Source of the DNA: Cristatella mucedo
Taxonomy: Eukaryota > Bryozoa > Phylactolaemata > Cristatellidae
Direction of reading: 5' to 3'
NCBI GenBank assembly: GCA_009760855.2
Contig: WPIO01000014.1
Coordinates: 2,347,501 to 2,411,500 of the forward strand
DNA: 64,000 nt
Positions 23,301 through 31,504 of the stretch are shown here, in pieces. A program made the translations under genes and the position numbers. Each line of letters begins with the position of its first letter. The first letter of the stretch is position 1. The notes under the pieces are model-generated. The model saw nothing but the letters and a program-made list of their open reading frames with translations, was not told the origin of the DNA and ran no database searches.

Positions 23301-24934
23301 AGGTGTTTCTTTTATATCATGAAAAGGTAACTCTAGTACAAGGCCTATCCAAGTGCACTTACAGAATCATAGTTCAAAAATTTCCTGCAAGAGCACAGTG
23401 ATACTCCGATTGCATTTACATACTATGCATACTTTATTAAAGTGCCACCACAGATCGATACAGAGGTATTGATTCATGCCGAATCCTAGACCAGTGCTTC
23501 GAATATAAGGAACTGACCACATTCTCAGGGAGTACGCACTGTAGAAATCTTCTGGGTGAGAAACAATTGACAAAATGTCCGACCTGTGTACAGCCCCATA
23601 GCAGTGGTCATGAAAGGGGGGAGGTGAGAAGATGGCCAAGGAGTCTTTGGTATAATTTGCATTGATCACTTCCAAAGCAAGGTAGGCTTGTCTGAACTGA
23701 AGCTTTCAGCCAACTATGATATTATTAAAAAATGCTTCTGACATGAGAATCCTCAAATCACTGTGAGCTGGCAACCAATCACCAGCAGCTGGGCTCGGTT
23801 TGTCAGACTTAACCCTCATAGCATCGTGAAGCAAACTTCTATTTTGATCACACGTGCTGGGAAGTTGTGTGGTGCACAGGTCAAGTGCAACAGCACCAGA
23901 TGCTGGTCATCCTAATGTTGAGAGATTTATGAACGGCTACTGACAGTAAACCTGGAGCTACCTTGATCTATTCTTCTTATCAACCTCAGATATCAGACAT
24001 AACATTTTGGCTGCTAAGTCCAGAACTTACAAAGCCGAAGCCGAAGACTGACTATACCGGTCAATCTCTTCCGTTGATCCCGACTAACGCCGACAGTGAG
24101 TCACGGCCGTTGGTATTGGCAGAGCCAACATTAAAATATATGCACACCTAATACGCCTCCTCGGCTTTGAGCATGCTATACAACTCAGCAGCACTACCAG
24201 CTGTCTATCGCAAGCACAGAAGTGAAGACTCAAACGAGCTAACTTGCTAAATTATCACTACAAAACGGCCATCTGAGCACTTCGGATGAAACCTTAGACT
24301 CTTCGCAAGTTTTACACCTACATCATGCATAGTTTGGTCCAAGAAACTACATTTTCTGCAGCAAAATTAGGGACTCAATACCCGACATTTTGGAATTCAT
24401 GAAGCAGCCGGAGGTGATCACAATTTCTGGGCTAATCAGTTTGGGCAACAAAAGAGATATGTACAGAGCCAGGTAAGCCCAAACAATCAAGTTTCTGGTC
24501 AAGAATGCCCAAGCTGAAACAAGCAAACAAGAGTGCCTGCCGCCAATGCATAGAGATTGAAACCAAAAACTGCTAGAATTCAAGCACATTCGAGACGACT
24601 TTCATCAAAATGCTAGGTTCGATGCTGCTGAAGATAAGCCTCAAGACCACAAATTACTTTCTTAAAATGTCGTACGTAGGCCGAGAAACTGCCGAAACGG
24701 TCGCATAAGCGTGTGTGTTCATGCCTGCATCGGGGACTCGAAGTGATACGCAGGCACTCTGCCAGCTCTGCATGAAAGACAGACGCCGTCTTCCTTACGC
24801 TGAACATCGGACTCCGTTAAAAGAATTTCGTCTGATCTCACAGCGACAGCTTCTGTATCAGCTGTGGCCTCCAGAATCAGCCCACCTTTTAGGGTCATCG
24901 ACGCTTCGTGGCCGTGCTTTACCAGATGCTCCAT
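4928..24934 (-). CDS. DMTF1: DMTF1-like Myb-domain transcription factor (multi-exon gene, 12 exons recovered)
   Basis: DMTF1 (DMP1) is a nuclear factor with Myb/SANT repeats that binds DNA, interacts with D-type cyclins and, in mammals, activates ARF. Exons on the minus strand run 24934-24799, 22465-22358, 22191-22106, 19769-19625, 16958-16882, 16787-16487, 14332-14264, 14052-13893, 10062-9994, 9906-9824, then a gap, then 6965-6703 and 5084-4928. All have AG/GT borders and every adjacent pair has matching phase, giving one open frame from the first ATG through the SANT-like repeats. The Myb core is well conserved; the N- and C-terminal regions match only in general features. One or more exons between 9824 and 6965 and the terminal exon and stop are missing from this model; a weak candidate is 8660-8627. 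The gene is intact as far as seen, and intron LINEs and SINEs do not disturb exons. Confidence 0.85.
5085..6702. other. Putative DMTF1 intron, no other feature
   Basis: The interval lies between two putative exons of the minus-strand gene. No repeat or exon was recognised in it. Confidence 0.4.
6703..6965 (-). CDS. DMTF1: DMTF1-like gene, transactivation-region exon
   Basis: The acceptor TTATGTTACAG and donor GTGAGTGCC are both strong. About 87 residues are encoded. The stretch DAAFHYEVLPPG followed by a Ser/Thr/Ala-rich run with ATYLMTSSAQSL resembles the C-terminal half of vertebrate DMTF1, where an 'EILPSF' motif precedes a Ser/Thr-rich, hydrophobic segment. The exon starts with two bases of a split codon and ends in phase 0. 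Confidence 0.7.
7078..7195 (+). repeat. SINE family A, old copy
   Basis: This shows the B-box region GTGGGTTCGAGTGC, then a diverged body (GTATTGCCATTGCAAG) and the terminal GGCTGCTAAATCAGCT. It lies in the DMTF1 intron just upstream of the 6965 exon, on the opposite strand to the gene. Confidence 0.75.
7206..9823. other. DMTF1 intronic sequence; possible short exon at 8627-8660
   Basis: The interval is mostly featureless. On the minus strand 8660-8627 could be a 34-nt exon: it would extend the upstream frame in phase with a Leu-rich segment like the region after the Myb repeats of DMTF1. However, its acceptor has a weak pyrimidine tract and its exit phase does not join the next known exon directly. 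Confidence 0.35.
9824..9906 (-). CDS. DMTF1: DMTF1-like gene, last SANT-like repeat, second half
   Basis: The acceptor is TCTTATGTAG and the donor is GTTAGC. The 83 nt encode VRSPQWLRGKWWNLKRHV, which matches the 'SVRSPQWLRSKWW' segment at the end of the DMTF1 DNA-binding region, including the paired tryptophans. The first codon is split with the 9994-10062 exon (AG|T) and the phase agrees. Confidence 0.9.
9994..10062 (-). CDS. DMTF1: DMTF1-like gene, last SANT-like repeat, first half
   Basis: The acceptor is TTTTTTGTAG and the donor is GTTGGT. The 69 nt encode IMTLAVQDEADVDWVELARDW, equivalent to the 'AELDVADENDINWDLLAEGW' helix of DMTF1. Both codon splits fit the neighbouring exons. Confidence 0.9.
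10063..12299. other. DMTF1 intron with tRNA-like SINE remnants
   Basis: This is intronic DNA. A plus-strand B-box GGTTCAATCC at about 10542 follows a degenerate tRNA-like head. A minus-strand tRNA-like remnant spans about 10815-10905 (B-box GGTTCGAGCCC on the minus strand). Neither makes a full cloverleaf, so they are SINE remnants rather than tRNA genes. The small ORFs in the interval have no recognisable domains. Confidence 0.45.
12300..12366 (-). repeat. tRNA-derived SINE head (minus strand)
   Basis: Read on the minus strand this has an A-box-like AGCCCAGTGGTAAGG and a B-box GGATTCAAGTCC spaced as in tRNA-derived SINEs. No downstream body typical of families A or B is evident, so it may belong to a third family. 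Confidence 0.5.
12430..12565 (+). repeat. SINE family A, old copy
   Basis: The copy has ATGACCGGGTCGTGAATT, ATTCTTTATTGGCCACT, CTGCTGTGTAAATGAGG and a TGAATAAGCT end in the family order, but is strongly diverged. It lies in the DMTF1 intron. Confidence 0.6.
13893..14052 (-). CDS. DMTF1: DMTF1-like gene, Myb repeat exon (WLNYLNWK)
   Basis: The acceptor is TGCGGTTGACAG and the donor is GTCAGT. It encodes a classic Myb/SANT repeat, with SWSSVAEKVASRSEKQCRAK followed directly by WLNYLNWKHKGGTEWTKEDD. Known DMTF1 proteins carry nearly the same text here. The phase joins 14264-14332 upstream (G|GT) and 10062-9994 downstream (AA|A). Confidence 0.95.
14264..14332 (-). CDS. DMTF1: DMTF1-like gene, inter-repeat exon
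   Basis: The acceptor is TCTTTCGTAG and the donor is GTAAGC. The 69 nt encode KWLPEEEARLTAAVYELAG, matching the 'KWTEEEEKRLAEVVHEL' helix that opens a Myb repeat in DMTF1. Both flanking phases fit. Confidence 0.93.
14577..14650. repeat. (AT)n microsatellite
   Basis: About 74 bp of nearly pure AT dinucleotide, ending in ATGTATAT. It translates as Tyr-Ile runs in all frames, so the long ORFs that cross it are artefacts. Confidence 0.98.
14705..14862 (+). repeat. tRNA-derived SINE, family A (well preserved)
   Basis: This is nearly collinear with the 2247 copy: TAAGGCGGTTGC A-box, GGTTCGATTCC B-box, the GCGATCCTTTATCGCC body and the AATCAGCTAGGAT end. It lies in a DMTF1 intron antisense to the gene. 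Confidence 0.88.
15300..16060. repeat. REP2 copies in inverted arrangement, LINE-like tail at 15830-15955
   Basis: A minus-strand REP2 start lies at about 15300-15415, with its reverse complement matching 2427-2530. A plus-strand copy runs from about 15620 to 16060. The plus copy ends with GCAAATGCAAAGTGCC and GAGTTCTCTGAGGGTGCT. The head-to-head layout forms an imperfect inverted repeat with arms of roughly 110 bp. Confidence 0.55.
16487..16787 (-). CDS. DMTF1: DMTF1-like gene, central Myb-domain exon
   Basis: The acceptor lies at 16788 and the donor is GTAAGC. The 301-nt exon encodes FEMSKDERKDFYRVIAKGL, then RPLFSVYRRVVRMYDQKNHV, GKYTATELNQLRDLRARHGN, and DWATIGSTLGRSAGSVRDRC. This order and text are diagnostic of DMTF1's cyclin-binding/Myb region. 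No frameshift or missing tryptophan is seen. Confidence 0.97.
16882..16958 (-). CDS. DMTF1: DMTF1-like gene, exon entering the Myb domain
   Basis: The acceptor is GTGATTGAAACAG and the donor is GTAGGT. The 77 nt encode HNWKQGQWAKEEVDILQENI, matching 'GHKWKQGMWSKEEIDILMNNI' of DMTF1. The split Gly codon with the 19625-19769 exon fits. Confidence 0.95.
17265..17339. repeat. (AT)n microsatellite
   Basis: A pure AT dinucleotide run of about 75 bp in the DMTF1 intron. Confidence 0.98.
17487..18195 (+). mobile_element. CR1/L2-type LINE, 5'-truncated, with 3' UTR and (ATT)n tail
   Basis: The ORF at 17487-17960 reads [20 protein letters not shown], then [20 protein letters not shown] and SYAPKAWNCLP, ending in a stop. 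This is the conserved post-RT C-terminus of CR1/L2/Rex1-like non-LTR elements. The 3' UTR follows (GTGCTGACACTGTGCATGCT repeats), then the stem-forming GCACCTAGAGAGAGATTAAG ... TCTCTGAGGGCGCTTTATCA, and an ATT tail. It sits antisense in a DMTF1 intron and is 5' truncated, typical of target-primed reverse transcription. This copy has the least-damaged C-terminus in the window. Confidence 0.9.
18895..19012 (+). mobile_element. CR1/L2 LINE 3' tail only
   Basis: Only the last ~110 bp remain: CAGCAAATGTAAAGCGCC, GATTGAGTTCTCC, GCGCTTTATCAAG and an ATT run. The minus-strand ORF across 18377-18982 is probably fortuitous. Confidence 0.8.
19625..19769 (-). CDS. DMTF1: DMTF1-like gene, exon before the Myb domain
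   Basis: The acceptor is TTTTGTTCGTAG and the donor is GTGAGT. It encodes 48 codons plus one base. SKVDVSQNWFTSKTDKKVLQ is equivalent to vertebrate 'VSAVSQAWFTTKEDKDSL', which lies immediately before the first SANT repeat. It starts in phase 0, agreeing with the 22106-22191 exon. Confidence 0.92.
20283..20408 (+). repeat. SINE family A, old copy
   Basis: CAGGTCGTGGGTTCCAGTCC (B-box region), GGGCGATCCTTCATTGC, CTTCTGTCGCTACATAA and GGCTGTTTAATCAGTT occur in family order. It is an intronic insertion in the DMTF1-like gene. Confidence 0.78.
21132..21490 (-). mobile_element. CR1/L2 LINE 3' end, minus strand
   Basis: Read on the minus strand it encodes a C-terminal piece ([20 protein letters not shown]), then the 3' UTR with GTGCTGACACTGTGCATGCT, the AGCGCCTAGAGAGAGA / GGGCGTTTTATCAAG tail and an ATT run at 21132-21150. 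It is 5' truncated and in the same orientation as the DMTF1-like gene. Confidence 0.85.
22106..22191 (-). CDS. DMTF1: DMTF1-like gene, N-terminal exon 3
   Basis: The acceptor TGCGTGCATTGCAG and donor GTGCGT are strong. It encodes PHGTLHEVTMADHFDAVQGS and ends in ITKDE. The phase fits both neighbours. Similarity to the acidic DMTF1 N-terminus is weak, so the call rests on splice sites and phase. Confidence 0.75.
22358..22465 (-). CDS. DMTF1: DMTF1-like gene, N-terminal exon 2
   Basis: The acceptor is TTATTGCTGCAAG and the donor is GTGAGC. It encodes PVAVVAADDSMTKEQPIKRI and RIQDEHGQMFVIAVT. The 'P-KR' and acidic composition resemble the part of DMTF1 just after its N-terminus (EPPHKRLCL in vertebrates). 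Both split codons fit. Confidence 0.75.
22640..22800 (+). mobile_element. Very old CR1/L2 LINE 3' end
   Basis: A diverged version of the LINE tail: CAGCTAGTTGTAAAGCACCT, AGATTTAGCTGTTCT and AGGTGTTATACA, preceded by a TGTGCTTTTGCATGCTG block like the LINE 3' UTR. The ATT tail is lost. Confidence 0.5.
22801..24798. other. DMTF1 intron 1, nothing recognised
   Basis: No exon or repeat could be assigned. The open frames here are short and lack protein-like composition. Confidence 0.4.
24799..24934 (-). CDS. DMTF1: DMTF1-like gene, first coding exon
   Basis: An ATG at 24934 opens a 45-codon segment ending at donor GTAAGG. It includes MTLKGGLILEATADTEAVAV, similar in style to the 'VTLTQDTEGNLILHCPQNE' start of vertebrate DMTF1. 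The final base C plus CA of the next exon makes a Pro codon, keeping the frame. The start is the first ATG after GC-rich upstream sequence. A few residues may be added by an unseen upstream exon. Confidence 0.7.
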
Positions 24935-24989
24935 CTTACCGCTTTTACTTTCAATGCTTTTGGGAAAAGTGCAGCACGGTCCTACAAGA

Positions 24990-26130
24990 GCATCAAGAAG
25001 TCGACAGGCTGGGCTCGTGCAGAAGACGGGTCAAATGTATCCACTGCGCATAGCCTGCGTAAAGCTAACACGGTGTACACAGGCAAAAGGCACATCGCCG
25101 TATAGCTTCCATACACAGTACATGCCTTGCGATTCGGAGCCGGGCTGTCCATCGGTAGGTGGCGGACGGTTAGCACGTGAGGGCATTCAACGACGCTTTC
25201 AGAAGCGACAAAATGCGTTAAAAATTGATACGACATGTTTTCCGAACTGTTCCCTTCTTTGCTTATTGAAACAAATACGCGGAATGAACCATCGGGCTAG
25301 CCTCAGTGGCCTCCGGGTAGAAACATGTACACGCCCCGCCGGACACGCGGTGGCCGGACTAACCTGCGCGTTACGAATCGAGTCGTCTGTTGTCGTCCGG
25401 GTTCTTCGAAAAGACCAGGATGAAAATGGTTTTCCGGAACAGCAGCGTTGAGCATGCGCAACGCCGCAGTAAGTGGGAGGGACACCGGATACACCGGGGA
25501 GGAGGCAGATGAGGCAGTCCGCAGAGAAAGTACATATTGAGAGAGATAAAATCAAAACAAACTTTGCAAAAAATATTTTTTTAAATTATTTTAATTGACC
25601 TAATTTTAGCTGCATAAGCACAGCGTTGCAACAATGGCGGCACAGGCGCGGTGAGAGGCACGGTTGGCAAGTCGCCCCGAGCAGACGTATGCAATGCGAT
25701 ACACGTTGCAATGCCGCTTCTCAACCTGTGCTGAGGCCTATGAAATAACCAAATTGTTTTTCGTTCACATCTTTCCGCATTAAAGTTGCTTCGGCAGCTC
25801 TGGCTTCGAGCCTCGTGAACCTCGCGAGCGAGCGCCACTTCACAAATTACCCGCTTCAACTTCATTCGAGCGTTCTGGACGACCATCGTATGGCCGTCGC
25901 CGGTTGACAAGAGACGAGCGGGGGTCATTGATACTTACGGCGGGCTCGCTTAAGGTCGACTCGATACAGCAGTTCGCGGCCGACTAGTTTGTTTGCCTGT
26001 TCGGGAGGCGCTTGTCGGCATCTGGGTTCTGTACTACATGCTCGCATGTACCTGAGTAACCTGTCTACGACAGATGCTTTTGGCTGTTCCTTGTAGCACG
26101 TATGCGCAGACTTGACTGCATTTAACTTCG
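24990..26130 (-). promoter_or_regulatory. GC/CpG-richer putative promoter and 5' UTR of the DMTF1-like gene
   Basis: This interval is visibly richer in CG dinucleotides than the surrounding DNA (clusters near 25150, 25330-25450 and 25620-25930). It lies just upstream of the first coding exon. Minus-strand ORFs at 25581-25928 and 25925-26137 may be 5' UTR or an upstream gene's exon; I do not recognise them. It ends where viral polymerase sequence begins. Confidence 0.4.
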
Positions 26131-26134
26131 TAGT

Positions 26135-27150
26135 CACTTTCTAGATTTAAACAAAGATTTAAACCAACAGATGTATTTTAAAAAGAGTTTTACAAGTTAA
26201 AGAATAACGCCTTTTTTGGGCAAAACCACGGAGAATGTTAGGGAAAGGGTTAACATAGAATTATTTGATTTGAAGTATGAAAAGGATATAACTTTATCTT
26301 CTAAGAGAGTTCTTAGTTCAAGATTTAAGGACAGAAGGATATTCAATCAAGACTTAATTGGCATTGAAACCAGCAAATCAGAAGTGAGATTAAATAAACC
26401 AATTTACCTTGGATTCATCATTCTAGAGATATAAAAACTGATTATGCAGGATTATTATTATGGCACGCTGAAGGACTATTATGGCGACAAATTAGTGCTT
26501 GCCTATACAGATACAGATTCTTTTGTAATGAAGGTAGAAACTGATATTGCTTAAAAGGATTTCTTAGACTATTTGCCCTACTTGGATTTATTTGGATACT
26601 CTCCCAATCAAGAAAAATGTAAGGCAGAGGGCTTTGCAGAGGCCATGGCAAAGAACAAGGGTGGTATTGGCAAGTTTAAGGAAGAAATAGCAGAGAAATT
26701 TACGGTTGATCCTTTCCGAAAGATTTTATAAGGGACAAGGACGGAGAGAGGAAAGTGAAATCCGTGGTATTGGATGAGAGAGTTTTCTCAAGACCAAAAC
26801 TTTATTCTATGCAAATAGTGAAAACCACGAAGGAAGGGAAAGAACTGAAGTCTTCAGGCTAAAAAAGTAAACGGAACGAAAAAGCAAGTTGTAAAGAAAT
26901 ATTTTACTCGTGCGCATTATTTAGAATGTTTAAAGACAGGGGAGGATAGGTACTTTGAGCAAACGAGATTGCAATCACTTAATCACATAATTGTTACTAT
27001 GGCCCAGAGAAAGAAAGCATTATCCGCATTTGACTCAAAACGCTATTGGCTTAATTGTGCTATTCACTCCTCAGCCTATGGTCATTACAGGATAGCTAAG
27101 GCAATATTGAAGGCAAGGATCCTGGTTTCTGGGCGCCATGCCAAGATTAA
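26135..27150 (+). pseudogene. Viral protein-primed family B DNA polymerase, C-terminal part
   Basis: The enzyme would replicate a linear viral genome from a terminal protein. Visible in order are a GKTTENVRERVNIELF block (about 26218), an LNKPIYLGFIIL block (about 26390), the palm motif C AYTDTDSF with both catalytic aspartates (26501-26524), an RLQSLNHI segment (about 26970) and a terminal SAYGHYRI motif (about 27070). The N-terminal exonuclease/TPR half is missing. Several in-frame stops and frame changes (for example near 26432, 26550 and 26728) make it a pseudogene. It is the gene nearest the host DMTF1 promoter, transcribed away from it. Confidence 0.88.
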
Positions 27151-27180
27151 TTAGGTCATTTTGAAAAAAATACCCTAGTA

Positions 27181-27455
27181 TAGAAGACGATCGCTGACAT
27201 TCTTCGCGATGAGCCAGAAGAATTTTTCACAGCGCTAGTATCAAAGGAACTCAAGACTCAACTTCCAGCCGAACAAGTGTTATCCGAGGAATTAGCAATG
27301 TAATCCGACTCTGACGATCCCGAATGCGACTCTAATAAAGAGTCAGAATCAGACACCGATTATGAATCTGAGATAGAACACTACTCCCACGACGTTTTCT
27401 ACTCAGAACCTGGTTCAGCTGTAAATAGTGAAACTGATATAGAACTTAATTAAAA
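27181..27455 (+). pseudogene. Acidic viral ORF, unknown function
   Basis: The frame is open apart from one stop near 27301. The C-terminal part is strongly acidic (SDSDDPECDSNKESESDTD). It may be the polymerase C-terminus or a separate small gene; no family was recognised. Confidence 0.45.
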
Positions 27456-27476
27456 ATTATTTATTATTATATAGCA

Positions 27477-27761
27477 ATGGACGTCTCTCGAATTCTTAGT
27501 TGTGATCAATCACGAGATCTAGTACTCAAGATTTCGCAGCAAAAGTTGAAAGGTGCAGATCCTCGAATAGTCAGGCATTCTCTTGACAAACTAATCCCTG
27601 ATCTAGATACATGCTATCTTGACATCCTAGTAGAGATCTGTGACACACGTGATAGGCTAATGGAATGTCGGAGTAAAGTAATCACAGTGTCAACCGAAGA
27701 CGAAAACAAGCAGAAGAAACCCAAGACCAAAGCTGGTGTCCAGATCGTAACATCAATGTAA
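27477..27761 (+). CDS. Intact 94-codon viral ORF, unknown function
   Basis: This is an uninterrupted ORF from ATG to TAA, a rarity in this block. It is largely alpha-helical and charged, with DSRDLVLKI-like segments near the N-terminus and a Lys-rich C-terminus (KQKKPKTK). It follows a short AT-rich spacer after the acidic ORF. I recognise no homologue; it could be a small virion or DNA-binding protein. Confidence 0.5.
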   Translation: MDVSRILSCDQSRDLVLKISQQKLKGADPRIVRHSLDKLIPDLDTCYLDILVEICDTRDRLMECRSKVITVSTEDENKQKKPKTKAGVQIVTSM

Positions 27762-27849
27762 TTAGCTTATCGTCGTTTGTAGTGTTTGTTTCTTTGTGTG
27801 CATGTTTTTATCATTGTATAAGGAAATTTCCACAGCATCATAAGCTATT

Positions 27850-28349
27850 GATCCGCGTCTAGCAACATCTTCAACTCTTCTGAAAGCGCACGTAGATTAT
27901 CTTGTTAAGTCAAAGATGACTGCTTATGACGCACGAAGACTTGATTCAGACATCTCAGTGATGACAGACAATTCAGTAACAAAAATCCTACTTTGACGAA
28001 TGGGATGCCGAGGCGCAAAACGTAATTTCAGCTGGTATCACTGAAGTTAGTCTGATCTAGACGGAACTGTAAGCAGCAGTAATCTGTAAGGTCTAAGGTT
28101 GATAGCCTTCTCGATACTCCTGGTAAAATCTCGGGATACACAAGGTGGATTGCCAGCCAATTGCCAACCGTATCAACTGTAATCCCCGGCGGAGTATCAG
28201 GAATGGAGCCTGATATTTCTTTTATCGTGAAAGACGAATGTTATGCCATTCTACCAGACATCTCAGACGGAACAAGTGCGAGGCAAAAGGCTGCTATTGC
28301 TGCTTCTGCGGCTTCAACTGCTGCTTCATCTACGGAAGTTCCGCAGTAA
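27850..28349 (+). pseudogene. Viral ORF with Ala-rich C-terminus, frameshifted
   Basis: Coding-like sequence occurs in successive frames: a DPRLATSSTLLKAHVDYL segment, then from about 28085 an open frame with GYTRWIASQLPTVSTVIPGG and a C-terminal Ala/Ser run (about 28290-28345). The stop at 28349 lies 22 bp before the next ATG. No family was recognised; gene spacing suggests a collinear viral cassette. Confidence 0.5.
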
Positions 28350-28370
28350 AAAAAGAGTCTTACATACAAA

Positions 28371-28850
28371 ATGATTCCAATAGAAACAAGATACACTGAC
28401 GGACTAACAGAAACCCAGGGCCAACAATTTTCCAATTTTAAGATTTGTGTTTTCCCGATGGGCCGCATTGAAGACATTAGAACGTCTTTGCTTGAATCGT
28501 TGAAACCAGTGTTTAAATACAAAGCTCTGAGGGTTTCTTGCACAGATCCAAAAATGTCCGGCGTTTTTTTCAAGTTTGTGATGGTTCCATTTTCGAAGAG
28601 TTTCTAAAAGATTTAAAAATTAAAACAATTGGTTGTATCAGATCAGCAGCATACTCTAAAAAAATGAGACAACCAAAAGACTATAAAAGGCATTAGATTC
28701 AAGACTGTTCAAAGGATTTATGGAACTAAAGGAATGTATACAGGAATCGTTGAACTGGAAAGTTTAAACATCAGAAATTGCAAGTTCTTTCCATAGAAAT
28801 ACAATTGAATTAATTTTAGATAATACAACTCCTGTAATTAATCCAACGTC
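28371..28850 (+). pseudogene. Viral ORF, unknown function, frameshifted
   Basis: The first 78 codons are open (MIPIETRYTDGLTETQGQQF onward) and a stop follows at 28605. A second frame continues with EEFLKDLKIKTIGCIRSAAY from about 28597. The fragment does not resemble a family I can name. It ends just before minus-strand fibre-like sequence. Confidence 0.45.
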
Positions 28851-28859
28851 AATATGATT

Positions 28860-29299
28860 TTCTGGAACCGGGAGAATATACTTGACGGGGCTTTTTATTA
28901 CTCCATAACTTTATGAAAATGTAATAATTTTTGGGGGTTATATCAATAATATTTCCACTTATTGTAGGAGAATCAAATATAATAAAGTTGCGTATTTTGT
29001 CTGCTAATAGCGAAATGCCATTTCCGCATGCAAAGTTAGTGCGATTTTAAAATCTTGTTGAGAAAATTAAAAATTAGAAACTCTGTATATGTAATTAATA
29101 CGTCTTTTTTATTCTTTATATAAACTCCTATAACAACTTCTTTGCTCTTAAGAAAAGAACCGGTATTTTTATTTCTAACAATATAAAACGCAGCAGAATT
29201 AATCACATTTGTAACCCCAACGTTTCTCTATTTATGTCATGGATCTTAATTATAAGTCTTGAGTAAATTGATTTGTGTATTTGAACATAGAACAATCCC
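28860..29299. other. AT-rich viral-block DNA, nothing assigned
   Basis: Probably the decayed 3' end of the minus-strand fibre gene. No reading frame with recognisable motifs was found. Confidence 0.35.
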
Positions 29300-31457
29300 G
29301 ATAGAGAACTATCACCTGTTATTCCAGCATTAATTACTCTTGTAACAACAAGATTACCACACAAAGATGGAGAATTATTTCGTAAAAACGACTAGAAATA
29401 ACGAGTTTGTAAATACACCGCCAGCAATATTTCTCCAAACAATCAATTTATTTACTTTAAGTCCTCATCTATCTCATCGCCATATTTTTCAACTTTGCTG
29501 TCAAGATATTCTTTTGCATCCATATTTTTTCTATTTACAGGATTTAATACACCAACATATTTTTTAGAGCTATCCGAGATATCTCCTCTTACTCCTAAGT
29601 CAGAATCTTTTCGAACGTAATTATTATCAGAACTATTATTATCAAAGTTTTACAGTCTGTTTCTAAACTATCTACAGGAATTCCCTGATTTACTATTCTG
29701 TTTTCTGCAAAGTTAAGAGTTCCTTGCATATCTAAGTTCTTCGCGTTAACATTTTATCACAACACTATATAAACTTTGATTGTTATTGTTACATTATAGA
29801 AATGTTCTGGTACCTCAGGAGGCGAACTTCATATTAGTTTTTTATGTGCATCTAATGTGCAAGCCGTGCAGAAAGAATCATTACCAACACTAATTGGTTG
29901 TACAGCCGGAATAACTAATCTTTCAAAAGTATTCCCTGGCATTGCATATGTTGCGCAAACAGCATATATTCCCCTAGGCACTAAACAATCTGGTAAATTA
30001 CTAAATCATTAACTGTCAGAAATATAAAATAATTTAGTAAATGTTACTATCATTATATTTCAATCTATTACTGAATTTAATTAACTAAGTCTAACTTCAT
30101 ATATTGGGGCCCACCGGGCGCTCAAAATTCTAACAGAATTTCCTCGCATATCTAGGGCTCCAGTTATAGTTCCTCCAGTTGTTTTAACAAACTTGGTGTC
30201 TATGCAAATTTTATTTGCAACATCATTATCTGAATGCGGAAGACTACTAACATTGATCAATCAACAGTTAAAGTTCCAGTAATTTCTCCGCCTGTCAGGG
30301 CCAACTTTGGGTCAGCGTAGTCTTTTCTTGCTGCATCACTTGGATTAACAGGATTAGCAAGGTCTATTACTCGTTTCCTATTCATATCAAGATCACCATC
30401 AGCCGTAGTTCCTCTAGAAACTTTAGTAACAAAGTTAGTATCAATATAATTTCTGTTTACCGCATCCCCATGATCAACATGATCACCGAAGTTTTGTATC
30501 GGCTTTCCATTCATATTTAAGTTTCAAGCAAGTATATCACCAGTTCTTTGAATGTATTTCCTTGTGATTCTTTTCTTCTGTAGCCGAGAGACACTTCTAT
30601 ACTTCCATACTATACTAAGAAGAAACTCACCGTAGCTTACAGACTTATAAGCTGTAAAGTTATTAATTACGTATCTGCAGGAACCATCGGTTCCAATCAC
30701 CAACATCAAAGTTCCAGAAACTCCGTAAATATTATCACTTGTTAACTCAAGGAGCAGACCTGTTTTGTCAGAGCACCACATTACGTTGAAAACAATACCA
30801 AAGTTATCAGAAGTTCCAGGAATAAATGTTGGAATAGAAGTAGCAAAACCTACTTTCTTACCTCTGGTGTCAAACACTCGCATGTCTGCAGGAGTTAGCT
30901 GAACAGAGAGCTCTCTGTCCCAGTGCCGTTAACTTTTGTGCCAAAGTTGCCAAGCTCTAGAAAACTTGGAAAACTCGTAACTTTGATATACTTAAACCTG
31001 CATTGTTGTCTAGCAGTATTAACATATTGCTTACTCATTAGCTCCGAGTCTTGCACATTCGTAATTGTATACTTCCCAAGATCAAGATTTCCTTTAGAAA
31101 CGCCAGCAAATAATTGTGATACTGACTTCAATAAGCCGTAGTTAATGGTTTTGTAAGGTCTAAGGCTTGTAAATCCAGTGCCTTCAGAAGAATTACCAGA
31201 GATTCCTTTAATGCTTTCGCAGTTCAGTTGGAGCTCATAATTCCAAGCTTTTTCGGCAACAATGCGCTAAGTAAACCAACCGTTGCAATTTTTCCTGAAA
31301 CGTTTGAGACTACTTGTCCACCAAAGTCCGAACTTACCGCGTATGAAAGATTTATTGCATCAGTGTCTGCTACTGTTGTTCCTAGACTTGGGATTTTGTT
31401 TAATCTACTGTCCAAGTCTGAGAAAAGCATTCCATTGATCTTTGAAATTAGCTCCAT
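29300..31457 (-). pseudogene. Phage-like trimeric fibre/attachment protein, degenerate
   Basis: The minus-strand frame starts at ATG 31457 (MELISKINGMLFSDLDSRLN). It contains repeated tail-fibre-type units in which an 'LDMN..I..L' strand is followed by 'DAVN..Y(I/V)' segments. Examples are GNLDLGKYTITNVQDSELMS (about 31095), NLNMNGKPIQNFGDHVDHGD, DLDMNRKRVIDLANPVNPSD (about 30390), ALDMRGNSVRIL (about 30155) and LDMQGTLNFAENRIVN (about 29725). Such units build long beta-structured fibres in phages and some eukaryotic dsDNA viruses and would mediate attachment. Many frameshifts and stops are present. Confidence 0.75.
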
Positions 31458-31504
31458 TTATATAGACGGAATGATAAGGCCTTCGCAAACTACAACTAAA
31501 GAAT

